In this document: positions 6,526 through 16,006 of the stretch, piece by piece | How the letters are laid out: each line of letters opens with the position of its first letter | Numbering within the stretch: position 1 is the stretch's first letter | Source of the DNA: Segatella copri | Lineage (GTDB): Bacteria > Bacteroidota > Bacteroidia > Bacteroidales > Bacteroidaceae | Assembly: GCF_019127135.1 (NCBI RefSeq) | Contig: NZ_JAHOEA010000066.1 | Coordinates: forward strand, 1 to 16,179 | DNA length: 16,179 nt | Reading direction: 5' to 3' | Made by a program: the position numbers and the translations under genes | The notes under the pieces: model-generated | The model's database searches: none | The model's input: only the letters and a program-made list of their open reading frames with translations | Told to the model about the DNA's origin: nothing

Positions 6526-7062
6526 TTATTTCCACATTCCCAGATAACGGAAATGGAAATTCTTACCTTTTGCAGATGGGAACTGGCTGCGTGAATCTAC
6601 ACAATCGCGCAGATAATCAACAATACGATTGTAACAATCCAAACCCGATTCAGCTTTTACATTCGCAACGAAATGAGTATCACGGTACTCAAACTTTCCT
6701 GTAGCAGGTACCATTACCACACGTTTGAAATCAAGTGTTCCTTCATACCAGCCCGGAGCCTCTTGAGCCAAACTGGCAACAACAGGATTCTCCATTCTCT
6801 CTGCCGGAGTCGGAGTACGCAATGCTTTCTTATCTTTAAAATCCTGCATTGTTTGCGCCGTAGTCTTTATCACAATAAAATAAATACGTGGGCGAACCTT
6901 ATATCTTTTTGGATACGTCAAATCACTAGCGGCATATTCACGAACATCTGCCTCTAGTTCCGCATCCATCTCAATCTCAGGAATACTCTTTAAAAAACCA
7001 ATAGCATCATCAACATTAGTAACCAATGTCTCCTGATCAAAATATCTTAAATATAAATTCAT
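6526..7062 (-). CDS. Conserved-looking protein of unknown function
   Basis: A 178-residue soluble protein that I do not assign to a family. It has no signal peptide or membrane span. It contains a mixed acidic and aromatic composition, a strongly basic segment YPKRYKVRPRIYF (50-62), a beta-type stretch FIVIKTT (62-68) and a C-terminal region rich in basic and aromatic residues ending in FHFRYLGMWK. The start ATG at 7062 lies only 31 bases after the 3' end of a tRNA-Gly gene, and no promoter box is seen between them. ssb follows after 28 bases and gldE after that, so it belongs to this co-oriented group. The orderly length and spacing support a real gene. In many Bacteroidota mutY occupies the place before ssb; this protein is not MutY. 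Confidence 0.75.
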   Translation of the reverse strand: MNLYLRYFDQETLVTNVDDAIGFLKSIPEIEMDAELEADVREYAASDLTYPKRYKVRPRIYFIVIKTTAQTMQDFKDKKALRTPTPAERMENPVVASLAQEAPGWYEGTLDFKRVVMVPATGKFEYRDTHFVANVKAESGLDCYNRIVDYLRDCVDSRSQFPSAKGKNFHFRYLGMWK

Positions 7063-7085
7063 AAATGGGTATGTTTCTCGAGTTC

Positions 7086-7092
7086 AAAAAAA
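7086..7092 (-). terminator. T-tract after the last tRNA, possible weak terminator
   Basis: On the minus strand seven consecutive T residues follow tRNA-Gly, one base beyond its discriminator and a C. The tRNA acceptor stem itself could act as the hairpin. No separate stem-loop is present, so termination would be incomplete and transcription may continue into the gene that starts at 7062. Confidence 0.35.
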
Positions 7093-7093
7093 G

Positions 7094-7166
7094 AGCGGAA
7101 AACGGGACTCGGACCCGCGACCCCAACCTTGGCAAGGTTGTGCTCTACCAACTGAGCTATTTCCGC
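7094..7166 (-). tRNA. tRNA-Gly (GCC)
   Basis: 73 nt; acceptor GCGGAAA pairs with TTTCCGC, the anticodon loop is TTGCCAA (anticodon GCC), and the discriminator is U73, as usual for bacterial tRNA-Gly. The T arm contains GGGTCCGAGTCCC. The 3' CCA is not encoded. It is the last gene of the tRNA array in the direction of transcription, and is identical to the copies at 7419 and 7656. Confidence 0.95.
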
Positions 7167-7186
7167 TTATAAAACAACAATAAAAG

Positions 7187-7270
7187 TGAAGAGGAGGAGA
7201 CTCGAACTCCCACGACACAATTGTCACTACCCCCTCAAAGTAGCGCGTCTACCAATTCCGCCACCTCTCC
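7187..7270 (-). tRNA. tRNA-Leu (GAG)
   Basis: 84 nt, class II with a long variable arm. The acceptor is GGAGAGG with CCTCTTC (one G-U pair), the anticodon stem CTACT pairs with GGTAG, and the loop TTGAGGG gives anticodon GAG. The discriminator is A73 and CCA is not encoded. It forms a pair with the tRNA-Gly at 7094, and that pair is duplicated at 7419-7595. Confidence 0.94.
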
Positions 7271-7295
7271 AACACTAAGCTAATTTAAACATATG

Positions 7296-7377
7296 TGCCC
7301 AAGACAGGACTCGAACCTGCACGTTGTGAAACACACGCACCTGAAACGTGCGCGTCTACCAATTCCGCCACTTGGGC
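7296..7377 (-). tRNA. tRNA-Leu (CAG)
   Basis: 82 nt, class II. The acceptor GCCCAAG pairs with CTTGGGC, the anticodon stem CACGT pairs with GCGTG, and loop TTCAGGT gives anticodon CAG. The discriminator is A73; the following bases read CA but a full CCA is not encoded. It is the only singleton in the array and sits between the two Gly-Leu(GAG) blocks. Confidence 0.93.
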
Positions 7378-7418
7378 CCTAAACTTAAATCTATCTTGAT
7401 TTAATACAAAAATGATCG

Positions 7419-7491
7419 AGCGGAAAACGGGACTCGGACCCGCGACCCCAACCTTGGCAAGGTTGTGCTCTACCAACTGAGCTATTTCCGC
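7419..7491 (-). tRNA. tRNA-Gly (GCC), second copy
   Basis: 73 nt, identical in sequence to the tRNA-Gly genes at 7094 and 7656. Anticodon GCC, U73, no encoded CCA. It is followed in the transcript by tRNA-Leu(CAG). Confidence 0.95.
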
Positions 7492-7511
7492 TTGTAAGAT
7501 AACAATACCAG

Positions 7512-7595
7512 TGAAGAGGAGGAGACTCGAACTCCCACGACACAATTGTCACTACCCCCTCAAAGTAGCGCGTCTACCAATTCCGCCACCTCTCC
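7512..7595 (-). tRNA. tRNA-Leu (GAG), second copy
   Basis: 84 nt, identical to the tRNA-Leu(GAG) at 7187. Its 20-base spacer to the next tRNA-Gly (7492-7511) resembles that of the first block (7167-7186) at about 14 of 20 positions, which is evidence of a duplicated Gly-Leu block of 177 bp. Confidence 0.94.
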
Positions 7596-7655
7596 AAGCA
7601 TATTATCATCAATTATCTAACAAGATAAAGCTTGATGTTGTTTTCAATAAAAATG

Positions 7656-7728
7656 AGCGGAAAACGGGACTCGGACCCGCGACCCCAACCTTGGCAAGGT
7701 TGTGCTCTACCAACTGAGCTATTTCCGC
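7656..7728 (-). tRNA. tRNA-Gly (GCC), third copy
   Basis: 73 nt, identical to the other two tRNA-Gly(GCC) genes. It is the first gene of the array, about 42 bp behind the strong promoter at 7771-7801. Confidence 0.95.
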
Positions 7729-7770
7729 AGTTTTTCCTATTACTTAGGAGCGTTCCTCTGAATGCGAGTG

Positions 7771-7801
7771 CAAAGGTACTACTTTTTTCTGAATTACCAA
7801 A
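7771..7801 (-). promoter_or_regulatory. Promoter of the tRNA array
   Basis: Read on the minus strand: TTTG at 7801-7798 and TACCTTTG at 7778-7771, separated by 19 bp, a full match to the Bacteroidota consensus. The predicted start is near 7764, leaving about 35 bases of 5' leader ahead of the first tRNA-Gly. It is the only good promoter found for the array and for the unknown-ssb-gldE genes downstream. Confidence 0.82.
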
Positions 7802-7824
7802 CTTTTCTTCGTTTTTTTTTGAAA

Positions 7825-7868
7825 AAAATGTGCATTTTGCCCATTTTGGGGGGTAAAACACACATTTT
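7825..7868 (-). terminator. Rho-independent terminator of nspC
   Basis: The arms 7855-7868 and 7825-7838 can form a 14-bp stem with two G-U wobbles (arm sequence AAAATGTGTGTTTT on the minus strand). The 16-base loop (7839-7854) is C- and G-rich and can fold further. A run of T residues follows on the minus strand. It lies 64 bp after the nspC stop and just ahead of the tRNA promoter, separating the two units. Confidence 0.75.
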
Positions 7869-7904
7869 AAGCCTTATTTGACCACATTTTAAACTTATCC
7901 GACA
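7861..7904. repeat. Two 22-bp direct repeats beside a terminator
   Basis: CACATTTTAA at 7861-7870 recurs at 7883-7892, exactly 22 bp apart, and the rest of the unit is similar (a C/T-rich TTAT motif and then GAC). A further CATTTT at 7842 lies 21 bp before the first. The first copy overlaps one arm of the nspC terminator. The pitch is the same as in the arrays at 193-454 and 15997-16085. Confidence 0.6.
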
Positions 7905-7931
7905 CCAAAAACGGGAATAAAGGAAATTATA

Positions 7932-9107
7932 TTAATCCATCCGACTGCGATAATCTTCGTAGCTGAAATCTCTTAAAATTTCCAATTTTCCATCTAAATG
8001 TACAATTCCTATTGATGGATGGGTGATTCCATTGAAGGTATTTGTCTTGACTGTGGTATAATGCAGCATATCTTCGAAGATGACATTCTCGCCTACTTCC
8101 AGTTCATGATCAAATTTCCAGAATCCCATAAAATCTCCACTCAGGCAACTGTTGCCACCTATTCTATATATATGTGCGCCCTCAGGAGCCTTCATCGGAT
8201 CATCAACCTCCAAGGTTTCTGCATTTCTGACAGCTGGCATATACGGCATTTCCAGACAATCGGGCATATGACAGGTAAAACTGGCATTTATGATAGCAGT
8301 TCTGATACCTTTGTCTTCAACCACATCCACCACTTGAGTTACAAGCGGTCCTGTCTGCCACCCAAAGGCACTACCAGGTTCCATGATAATTTTAAGATGA
8401 GGATAACGCTGGTGAAATCCCTTTATTATATTAATAAGGTGTACCACATCATAATCCTTCCTGGTCATCAGATGACCGCCACCGAAATTAATCCATTTCA
8501 ACTGCGGGAACCAAGGAGAGAATTTCTCTTCGATATGAGCCAATGTACGTTCAAAGACATCCGCCCCACTCTCGCAGTGACAATGACAATGGAATCCTTC
8601 TATATCTGAAGGCAAAGTTTGAGGTAATTTATCTGCCGATACTCCGAATCGGGTTCCAGGTGCACACGGATTATACAGCAATGTTCCGACTTCTGAATAT
8701 TCCGGATTCACTCTCAATCCCAGTCTAATGTCAGAATTTGCCCGACGAGCCCGCTCATGATAACGCTCATATTGCGTAAGCGAGTTGAAAGTAAGATGAC
8801 TTGAGCACTGAGCTATCTCATCAATCTCATAATCGGTATAAGCCGGCGAAAAAGTATGCGCCTTACTGCCGAATTCATGATACGCCAGTTTTGCCTCGCT
8901 AAGAGAGCTGGCCGTGGTCGAAGAAATATACTCTCTGAAAATCGGAAATGTCTTCCAAAGAGCATAAGCCTTAAAAGCTAGAATAATTTCCATATCGGCA
9001 CGCTCAGCCACACTCTTGATGAGCGACAGATTCTGTCGCAAACGTTCTTCCTCTAAAACGTAAATTGGTCGATGAATCTCATTAAAATTTGCTAAATTTA
9101 CTTGCAT
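7932..9107 (-). CDS. nspC: Carboxynorspermidine/carboxyspermidine decarboxylase
   Basis: A 391-residue PLP enzyme of the fold III (alanine racemase-like/ODC) group. It decarboxylates carboxyspermidine to spermidine (or the nor-form), the last step of the route many Bacteroidota use. The PLP lysine is in the LAFKAYALW segment (Lys46). Other landmarks are the HCHCHCESG region, the phosphate-binding INFGGGH loop, MEPGSAFGW, and GGNSCLSGDFMG with the catalytic cysteine contributed across the dimer. I place the start at the ATG at 9107: a longer frame from a TTG at 9137 would begin inside the -7 promoter box, so it cannot be right. The carboxyspermidine dehydrogenase partner is not in this window. 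A clear terminator follows at 7825-7868. Confidence 0.9.
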   Translation of the reverse strand: MQVNLANFNEIHRPIYVLEEERLRQNLSLIKSVAERADMEIILAFKAYALWKTFPIFREYISSTTASSLSEAKLAYHEFGSKAHTFSPAYTDYEIDEIAQCSSHLTFNSLTQYERYHERARRANSDIRLGLRVNPEYSEVGTLLYNPCAPGTRFGVSADKLPQTLPSDIEGFHCHCHCESGADVFERTLAHIEEKFSPWFPQLKWINFGGGHLMTRKDYDVVHLINIIKGFHQRYPHLKIIMEPGSAFGWQTGPLVTQVVDVVEDKGIRTAIINASFTCHMPDCLEMPYMPAVRNAETLEVDDPMKAPEGAHIYRIGGNSCLSGDFMGFWKFDHELEVGENVIFEDMLHYTTVKTNTFNGITHPSIGIVHLDGKLEILRDFSYEDYRSRMD

Positions 9108-9134
9108 AACTTGATAAATATTAATTTTATGGTG

Positions 9135-9142
9135 CAAAGATA
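9135..9142 (-). promoter_or_regulatory. -7 box of nspC
   Basis: TATCTTTG on the minus strand matches TAnnTTTG and lies about 28 bases before the nspC ATG. No exact TTTG is found 19-21 bp upstream, so the -33 part is weak. It diverges from the promoter of the ThiE-like gene less than 50 bp away. Confidence 0.65.
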
Positions 9143-9161
9143 ACTTTTTATCCCGAATATA

Positions 9162-9193
9162 ATTGCTAGTTTGCGTTTTTTTTAATACTTTTG
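9162..9193 (+). promoter_or_regulatory. Promoter of the ThiE-like gene
   Basis: TACTTTTG at 9186-9193 matches TAnnTTTG and lies 22 bases before the ATG at 9216. ATTG at 9162-9165, 20 bp upstream, is a near match to the -33 TTTG. Confidence 0.6.
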
Positions 9194-9215
9194 CATCATA
9201 AAAATCATTTTGACG

Positions 9216-9824
9216 ATGAAATTAGCAATAATGACCAAGTCCACATTCTTTGTGGAAGAAGATAAAATACTATCCTCGCTGTTCGACGAGGGCATGGACA
9301 ACCTGCATCTTTTCAAGCCAGGTTCGTCACCCATGTATGCAGAGCGACTGCTTACTTTACTGCCTGAAGACTATCTTCGCAAGATTACTGTTCATGATCA
9401 TTATTACCTCAAACAGGAGTATGATTTAGCAGGAATCCATATAGACGATCCGCTAGCACCGATACCGGATGGATACAAAGGCAAGTTCAGTCGCACCTGC
9501 ACAGATTTGTCGATGCTGAAAGAGATGAAAAAGAAATCAAACTATGTATTTCTGAAAAACATCTTCGATTGCATTGAGTTTAAAGACGAAAAGTCATCTT
9601 TCAATCTGCAGCAGCTTGAGAATGCAGCCAAGGCAGGACTCATAGACAAGAAGGTATACGCCTTGGGAGGCATGAGTCTGGAAAATCTCAAGATTGCCAA
9701 GGAACTCGGATTTGGAGGAGTAGTAATCTGTGGAGATCTCTGGAACCGTTTCGACATTCACAACGAGCGCGACTTCAAGGAGCTGATTCTTCACTTCGAG
9801 AAATTGAGAAAGGCTATCAGCTAA
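9216..9824 (+). CDS. ThiE/TenI-like thiamine phosphate synthase family protein
   Basis: A 202-residue TIM-barrel protein of the ThiE/TenI type. ThiE joins HMP-pyrophosphate with thiazole phosphate to make thiamine phosphate; TenI relatives have other roles in thiazole metabolism. Visible elements are GIHID (corresponding to the GVHIGQ strand of ThiE), ALGGM (the phosphate-binding GGI loop) and GFGGVVICGDLW at the last barrel strand. The pyrimidine-binding Gln-x-Arg/Lys and the GPIFPT-TK loop of true ThiE are not recognisable, so a diverged or non-catalytic relative is quite possible. The ATG at 9216 is taken because the TTG six bases earlier has nothing to support it. No other thiamine gene is adjacent. 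prs starts 83 bp downstream with no promoter of its own visible. Confidence 0.7.
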   Translation: MKLAIMTKSTFFVEEDKILSSLFDEGMDNLHLFKPGSSPMYAERLLTLLPEDYLRKITVHDHYYLKQEYDLAGIHIDDPLAPIPDGYKGKFSRTCTDLSMLKEMKKKSNYVFLKNIFDCIEFKDEKSSFNLQQLENAAKAGLIDKKVYALGGMSLENLKIAKELGFGGVVICGDLWNRFDIHNERDFKELILHFEKLRKAIS

Positions 9825-9907
9825 CCCGGAGTTTCCCGAAAAAAGATTCATCCCCCTACATGAAAATAGATAAAAATAACTATTAATACACATAAACACT
9901 AATAGAA

Positions 9908-10846
9908 ATGAGTGACAAGAACTCTTTTTTGGTATTCTCTGGTACTAACTCGAGATACCTTGCAGAAAAAATCTGCGCTAGTTTAGGTTGCCCACTGGGT
10001 AATTTGGTTGTAACCAAGTTCTCTGATGGTGAATTTGGCGTATCTTTCGAGGAGTCTATCCGCGGACGCGATGTATTCCTCGTACAGAGCACATTCCCTA
10101 ATTCAGACAACTTGATGGAGTTGCTCCTGATGATTGATGCAGCAAAGCGTGCTTCTGCCCGCAATATTATTGCTGTTGTTCCTTACTTCGGATGGGCCCG
10201 TCAGGATCGTAAGGACAAGCCACGTGTCAGCATCGGCGCTAAGTTGGTAGCCGACTTGCTCAGCGTTGCCGGTATCGACCGTCTCATCACCATGGACCTC
10301 CATGCTGACCAGATTCAGGGTTTCTTTGATGTTCCTGTAGATCACCTCTATGCATCTGGCGTTATTTTGCCATACCTGCAGAGCTTGCGCCTCAAGGATA
10401 TGGTCATTGCTTCTCCAGACGTTGGTGGTTCTAAGCGTGCCAACACTTATGCCAAGTACTTCGGCTGCCCTCTCGTGCTCTGCAACAAGACCCGTGCTCG
10501 CGCCAATGTAGTAGCAAGCATGCAGATTATCGGTGATGTAAAAGACAAGAATGTTGTCATCATTGATGATATGGTTGATACAGCCGGCACTATCACGAAG
10601 GCTGCCGATATCATGAAGCAGGCTGGTGCAAAGACTGTCCGCGCATGTGCATCTCACTGCGTGATGAGTGGTCCTGCATCTGAACGTGTTCAGGATTCAG
10701 CTCTTGAGGAGATTGTGTTCACTGATTCCATCCCTTACACCAAGCGTTGCGCAAAGGTTAAGCAGATTTCTATTGCAGATATGTTTGCTGAAACTATTCG
10801 CCGTGTAGAGGATAACGAGAGTATCTCTTCTCAGTATTTGGTATAA
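9908..10846 (+). CDS. prs: Ribose-phosphate pyrophosphokinase (PRPP synthetase)
   Basis: A 312-residue class I PRPP synthetase of the usual length. It makes PRPP from ribose 5-phosphate and ATP for purine, pyrimidine, histidine and NAD synthesis in the cytoplasm. Landmarks are FSDGEFGVSF (38-47), the ATP-binding PYFGWARQDRK (92-102), the Mg/flexible region MDLHADQIQGFF (129-140) and the PRPP loop VVIIDDMVDTAGT (216-228). Catalytic Lys/Arg and Asp residues are in place. Codon usage is richer in C and T third positions than in neighbours such as the esterase, consistent with a highly expressed gene. No promoter box of the TAnnTTTG type is seen in the 83-bp gap, so read-through from the ThiE-like gene is plausible. 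It ends in a terminator at 10871. Confidence 0.97.
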   Translation: MSDKNSFLVFSGTNSRYLAEKICASLGCPLGNLVVTKFSDGEFGVSFEESIRGRDVFLVQSTFPNSDNLMELLLMIDAAKRASARNIIAVVPYFGWARQDRKDKPRVSIGAKLVADLLSVAGIDRLITMDLHADQIQGFFDVPVDHLYASGVILPYLQSLRLKDMVIASPDVGGSKRANTYAKYFGCPLVLCNKTRARANVVASMQIIGDVKDKNVVIIDDMVDTAGTITKAADIMKQAGAKTVRACASHCVMSGPASERVQDSALEEIVFTDSIPYTKRCAKVKQISIADMFAETIRRVEDNESISSQYLV

Positions 10847-10870
10847 GAAAATATCATAATACAAGTTTAT

Positions 10871-10904
10871 AAGGAGTCTTTCTTACGCAAAAGGAAGACT
10901 CCTT
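10871..10904 (+). terminator. Terminator of prs
   Basis: AAGGAGTCTT (10871-10880) pairs with AAGACTCCTT (10895-10904). Four more pairs, one of them G-U, extend the stem inward to a 6-base loop (14 bp in all). TTCTGTTTT follows on the plus strand. Confidence 0.85.
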
Positions 10905-11000
10905 TTCTGTTTTCCAAATCTTCCCCTGTTTCTTATCTGCATTCACTTTTCACATTTCACATCCACAACAATACTATTCGCAGTTCGATTTCAAACAAAA

Positions 11001-11033
11001 AATCCTGTATCCCCCAAAAAGAGATACAGGATT
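11001..11033 (-). terminator. Terminator of the phosphorylase gene
   Basis: AATCCTGTATC (11001-11011) and GATACAGGATT (11023-11033) form a perfect 11-bp stem. On the minus strand the T-rich run TTTTTTGTTTG follows, which makes it a terminator of the leftward glgP transcript. It faces the prs terminator about 100 bp away. The stretch between the two hairpins holds nothing recognisable. Confidence 0.88.
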
Positions 11034-11067
11034 CATATATTTATAATGTGACAATGCCACTATTATA

Positions 11068-13632
<2,565 letters not shown>

Positions 13633-13662
13633 TTATTTTTAAGATGTATATTTTCTATCTTG

Positions 13663-13691
13663 CAAACATAGCGATTCTTGCAGAATCCAAA
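13663..13691 (-). promoter_or_regulatory. Promoter of the phosphorylase gene
   Basis: On the minus strand, TTTG at 13691-13688 and TATGTTTG at 13670-13663 are separated by 17 bp. The leader to the ATG at 13626 is about 30 bases. The region contains CAAATATTTG (13688-13697), a perfect 10-bp palindrome over the -33 box that could be a regulator site. Confidence 0.6.
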
Positions 13692-13731
13692 TATTTGTTT
13701 TATGGCTTACGCCATCAAGAAAGAGAGATTA

Positions 13732-15393
13732 TTATTTCTTCATACGAACTTCAGCCTTGCGCAGGGCAAAGTCATAAGCATCATAGTAATACTCGATAAA
13801 GTGTTTCCACAATGCTTTTTCTGAAAGAATCTCAGCATTTTTACGACACTTGTTCACCTGTGTCTTGGTGAATCCCGAGTACTTAGCTACGGTATCCTTG
13901 ATAGCATCAGCTACCTCAGAATAATTATAGTCGGTACGCTTGATAACCTTCACACCATCCTCTATCTCACTGTAACTTCCCTTCTCTGAGTTAGCCCAAA
14001 GACCGAAACCAGCCAAATCGGTGGTGATACAAGGCACCTTGAACGCAACAGCCTCCAATGGAGTATATCCCCATGGCTCATAATAAGAAGGATAGATACA
14101 GAGGTCATTACCCAACACTACATCATAGTAGCTCTTGTTGATAATGCCATCATCGCCTGTCAAGTAGCAAGGTAAGAATATCAGTTTCACCTTGTCTTCC
14201 TTATTATTATGCATATTGAAGTACTTCAGCATACCCAATACATTATCATGACTCATATTATGCAACCAATGGGTAATCTCCGGAACCTCCAATGGCGTGT
14301 CAAACTTCTTACCGCTATTCAGACGATCCAACAGATCCTGACGTGGATCTCCTACCCAACCAGGTACGTCAATGAATGCCAATACATTCTTCTTCAAATT
14401 GTTGTCACGAAGCAAGCGGTTCATTGCCTCAATATAGACATCGATACCCTTGTTGCGGAACTCGTAGCGTCCGCTGGTAGAAACGATGAGCGTATCATCA
14501 TCCAAATCTGTACCCATCAAAGCATTGGCTACATCGAGCAAACGCTTTCTTGCCTCCTTACGTTTCTTTGTAAAGGTACTTGCTTTAGGTACAAAACTAT
14601 TGTCAAATCCGTTAGGCAAAACGAAATCTACCGGTTTATCGAGCAATTCCTTGCACTCGTTGGCAGTAATATCACTCACTGTTGTGAAACAATCAACATA
14701 CTTAGCAGTCTGCTTTTCTATAGAATGCTTGCTTTGCATATTGAGTTCCTGCGCCATCTGATCACCATTATAGGCAAAAAGATAATCGTAAAGAGGCTTA
14801 TTATTACCGGCAATACTACGACCGATACTTGTAGCATGCGTGGTGAACACAGTAGCCACCTCAGGAAGATGCTTATTCACATAGAGCACACCAAGTCCTG
14901 TCATCCATTCATTTCCATGATAGATAACTTTCTTGCCTTTTCCAACAACATGTTTGTAGAAACTCTCTACTACCAGAGCGGCAGCATAAGAGAACATCGA
15001 TGCTTCGTCATAGTCACCATAAGCATGAAGACTATCAACCTGATAGTCCTGCCATAGTTGTCCATAGATCTGGTCTTTAACAGCATAGTAAGGATTAAAA
15101 TCTACCAAAACAGCTACTGGCTCTCCCGGTATATTCCATCTACCTACTTTAACCTTTAAGCCCTCTTTCAGAGCTTCTGCTTTCCACTCCGCATAAAGCG
15201 TATCATCTTGAGAGAAATAAGGATTCACCTTGTCTCCCCAGCAATCAGGACCAATGAAGATTAGCTGATCCTTTAACCTTTCCGTAAGAGTCTTAGCTCG
15301 AGTTGAAAGAACGGTGTAGATACCACCAACTTTATTACACACTTCCCAACTAGACTCGAATATGTAATCTGGAAATAATCTTTTCTTTTCCAT
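13732..15393 (-). CDS. Glycogen synthase, GT3 (eukaryote-type) family
   Basis: A 553-residue glycosyltransferase of the GT3 family, the type of yeast and animal glycogen synthase, not the ADP-glucose GlgA (GT5). It extends alpha-1,4-glucan chains from a nucleotide sugar. Landmarks: FESSWEVCNKVGGIYTV (12-28), the donor phosphate region TSGRYEFRNKGID (306-318), and YPSYYEPWGYTPLEA (434-448), whose Glu439 and Glu447 correspond to the catalytic glutamates of the family. The C-terminus is about 100 residues shorter than in eukaryotes. It has no arginine-rich regulatory helix, so glucose 6-phosphate activation is not expected (inference). It sits upstream of the phosphorylase gene, 105 bp apart, and behind a TATCTTTG box; the small secreted protein gene diverges on its other side. 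Confidence 0.93.
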   Translation of the reverse strand: MEKKRLFPDYIFESSWEVCNKVGGIYTVLSTRAKTLTERLKDQLIFIGPDCWGDKVNPYFSQDDTLYAEWKAEALKEGLKVKVGRWNIPGEPVAVLVDFNPYYAVKDQIYGQLWQDYQVDSLHAYGDYDEASMFSYAAALVVESFYKHVVGKGKKVIYHGNEWMTGLGVLYVNKHLPEVATVFTTHATSIGRSIAGNNKPLYDYLFAYNGDQMAQELNMQSKHSIEKQTAKYVDCFTTVSDITANECKELLDKPVDFVLPNGFDNSFVPKASTFTKKRKEARKRLLDVANALMGTDLDDDTLIVSTSGRYEFRNKGIDVYIEAMNRLLRDNNLKKNVLAFIDVPGWVGDPRQDLLDRLNSGKKFDTPLEVPEITHWLHNMSHDNVLGMLKYFNMHNNKEDKVKLIFLPCYLTGDDGIINKSYYDVVLGNDLCIYPSYYEPWGYTPLEAVAFKVPCITTDLAGFGLWANSEKGSYSEIEDGVKVIKRTDYNYSEVADAIKDTVAKYSGFTKTQVNKCRKNAEILSEKALWKHFIEYYYDAYDFALRKAEVRMKK

Positions 15394-15415
15394 ATATAAT
15401 TATCAATAAACACCG

Positions 15416-15423
15416 CAAAGATA
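15416..15423 (-). promoter_or_regulatory. -7 box of the glycogen synthase gene
   Basis: TATCTTTG on the minus strand lies about 22 bases before the ATG at 15393. Upstream is an A/T-rich stretch with a TTTG only 12 bp away and none at the standard distance, so the -33 element is not clear. Confidence 0.6.
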
Positions 15424-15498
15424 AATAAATATTTGCAAAAAAACGAATTAATCTTATTAAAATCCTAAAAAAAATGCAGTTTTCTTGATTTAAATGAA

Positions 15499-15506
15499 TA
15501 ACTTTG
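15499..15506 (+). promoter_or_regulatory. -7 box of the small secreted protein gene
   Basis: TAACTTTG matches TAnnTTTG and ends 22 bases before the ATG at 15529. No exact -33 TTTG is placed correctly. The stretch 15424-15498 contains only A/T-rich sequence shared with the divergent synthase promoter. Confidence 0.6.
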
Positions 15507-15528
15507 TCGCAGTTAATTGAAAAAAGAG

Positions 15529-15948
15529 ATGAAAAGAAAGATTTTAGCAACATTATTATGCCTAATTAGTATATCTAGTATGGCACAAACAGACAGCACC
15601 CTATTCAAGGGGAAGATTACAAACAAAGAGTATGATGTCTATATGAATATAGACTTCTACCATAAGAACCTCAAGGTTCCAGGACAGGAACTGTTCGGTG
15701 AAATGCCCGGATATTTCGGTGACAGACGTGATAGTCGCAAATGGCTGATTACAGATGCTGACATCGAGGGAAAGACTGCTCACCTATCCATTATCAATGA
15801 TTACGGGAGCGAAGATCTTACTGCCGACCTCATAGCCTTGCCCGATGGTAGTTACGAGTTGCAGCAGAAAGAAGGAAGTAACCTGAAAATTGCCCGAAAC
15901 CGGAAATGGGTGAAGATTCCTAAAAAACTGAAATTCACCAAGCAGTAG
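15529..15948 (+). CDS. Small secreted protein of unknown function
   Basis: A 139-residue protein beginning with a clear signal peptide (MKRKILATLLCLISISSMA, cleavage near AQ at 19-20). No lipobox cysteine is at the cleavage site, so it is exported and not a lipoprotein. The mature part is basic and beta-rich, with FKGKITNKEYDVYMNIDFY at its start and a C-terminal RNRKWVKIPKKLKFTKQ. I recognise no domain. The start is the ATG at 15529; an alternative TTG at 15517 has no extra support. It diverges from the glycogen synthase gene and ends in a strong hairpin, so it is its own unit. Confidence 0.78.
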   Translation: MKRKILATLLCLISISSMAQTDSTLFKGKITNKEYDVYMNIDFYHKNLKVPGQELFGEMPGYFGDRRDSRKWLITDADIEGKTAHLSIINDYGSEDLTADLIALPDGSYELQQKEGSNLKIARNRKWVKIPKKLKFTKQ

Positions 15949-15976
15949 ACAAAGCACTCAGAATATCGCAGAAATG

Positions 15977-16006
15977 CCCCTCGCTATTATGGTAAATAGC
16001 GAGGGG
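15977..16006 (+). terminator. Terminator of the small secreted protein gene
   Basis: CCCCTCGCTATT (15977-15988) and AATAGCGAGGGG (15995-16006) form a perfect 12-bp, GC-rich stem with loop ATGGTA, followed by TTATTATAT. It stands 28 bp after the stop codon of the small secreted protein gene. Confidence 0.88.

Noticed and set aside
7285..7861. Open frames of 68-86 residues over the tRNA genes.
   Set aside because: They are read through tRNA sequence and are shadows.
8019..8609. 196-residue frame antisense to nspC.
   Set aside because: It lies wholly opposite a well-supported gene, has no family features and is an artefact of codon bias.
10103..10657. 184-residue frame antisense to prs.
   Set aside because: Opposite a fully conserved enzyme, with no signal of its own.
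13702..13715. ATGGC-GTAA-GCCAT hairpin between the synthase and phosphorylase genes on the minus strand.
   Set aside because: A 5-bp stem with no T-tract; too weak to call a terminator or attenuator.
14209..15057. 282-residue frame antisense to the glycogen synthase gene.
   Set aside because: The sense protein is complete and conserved; no domain is seen on the other strand.
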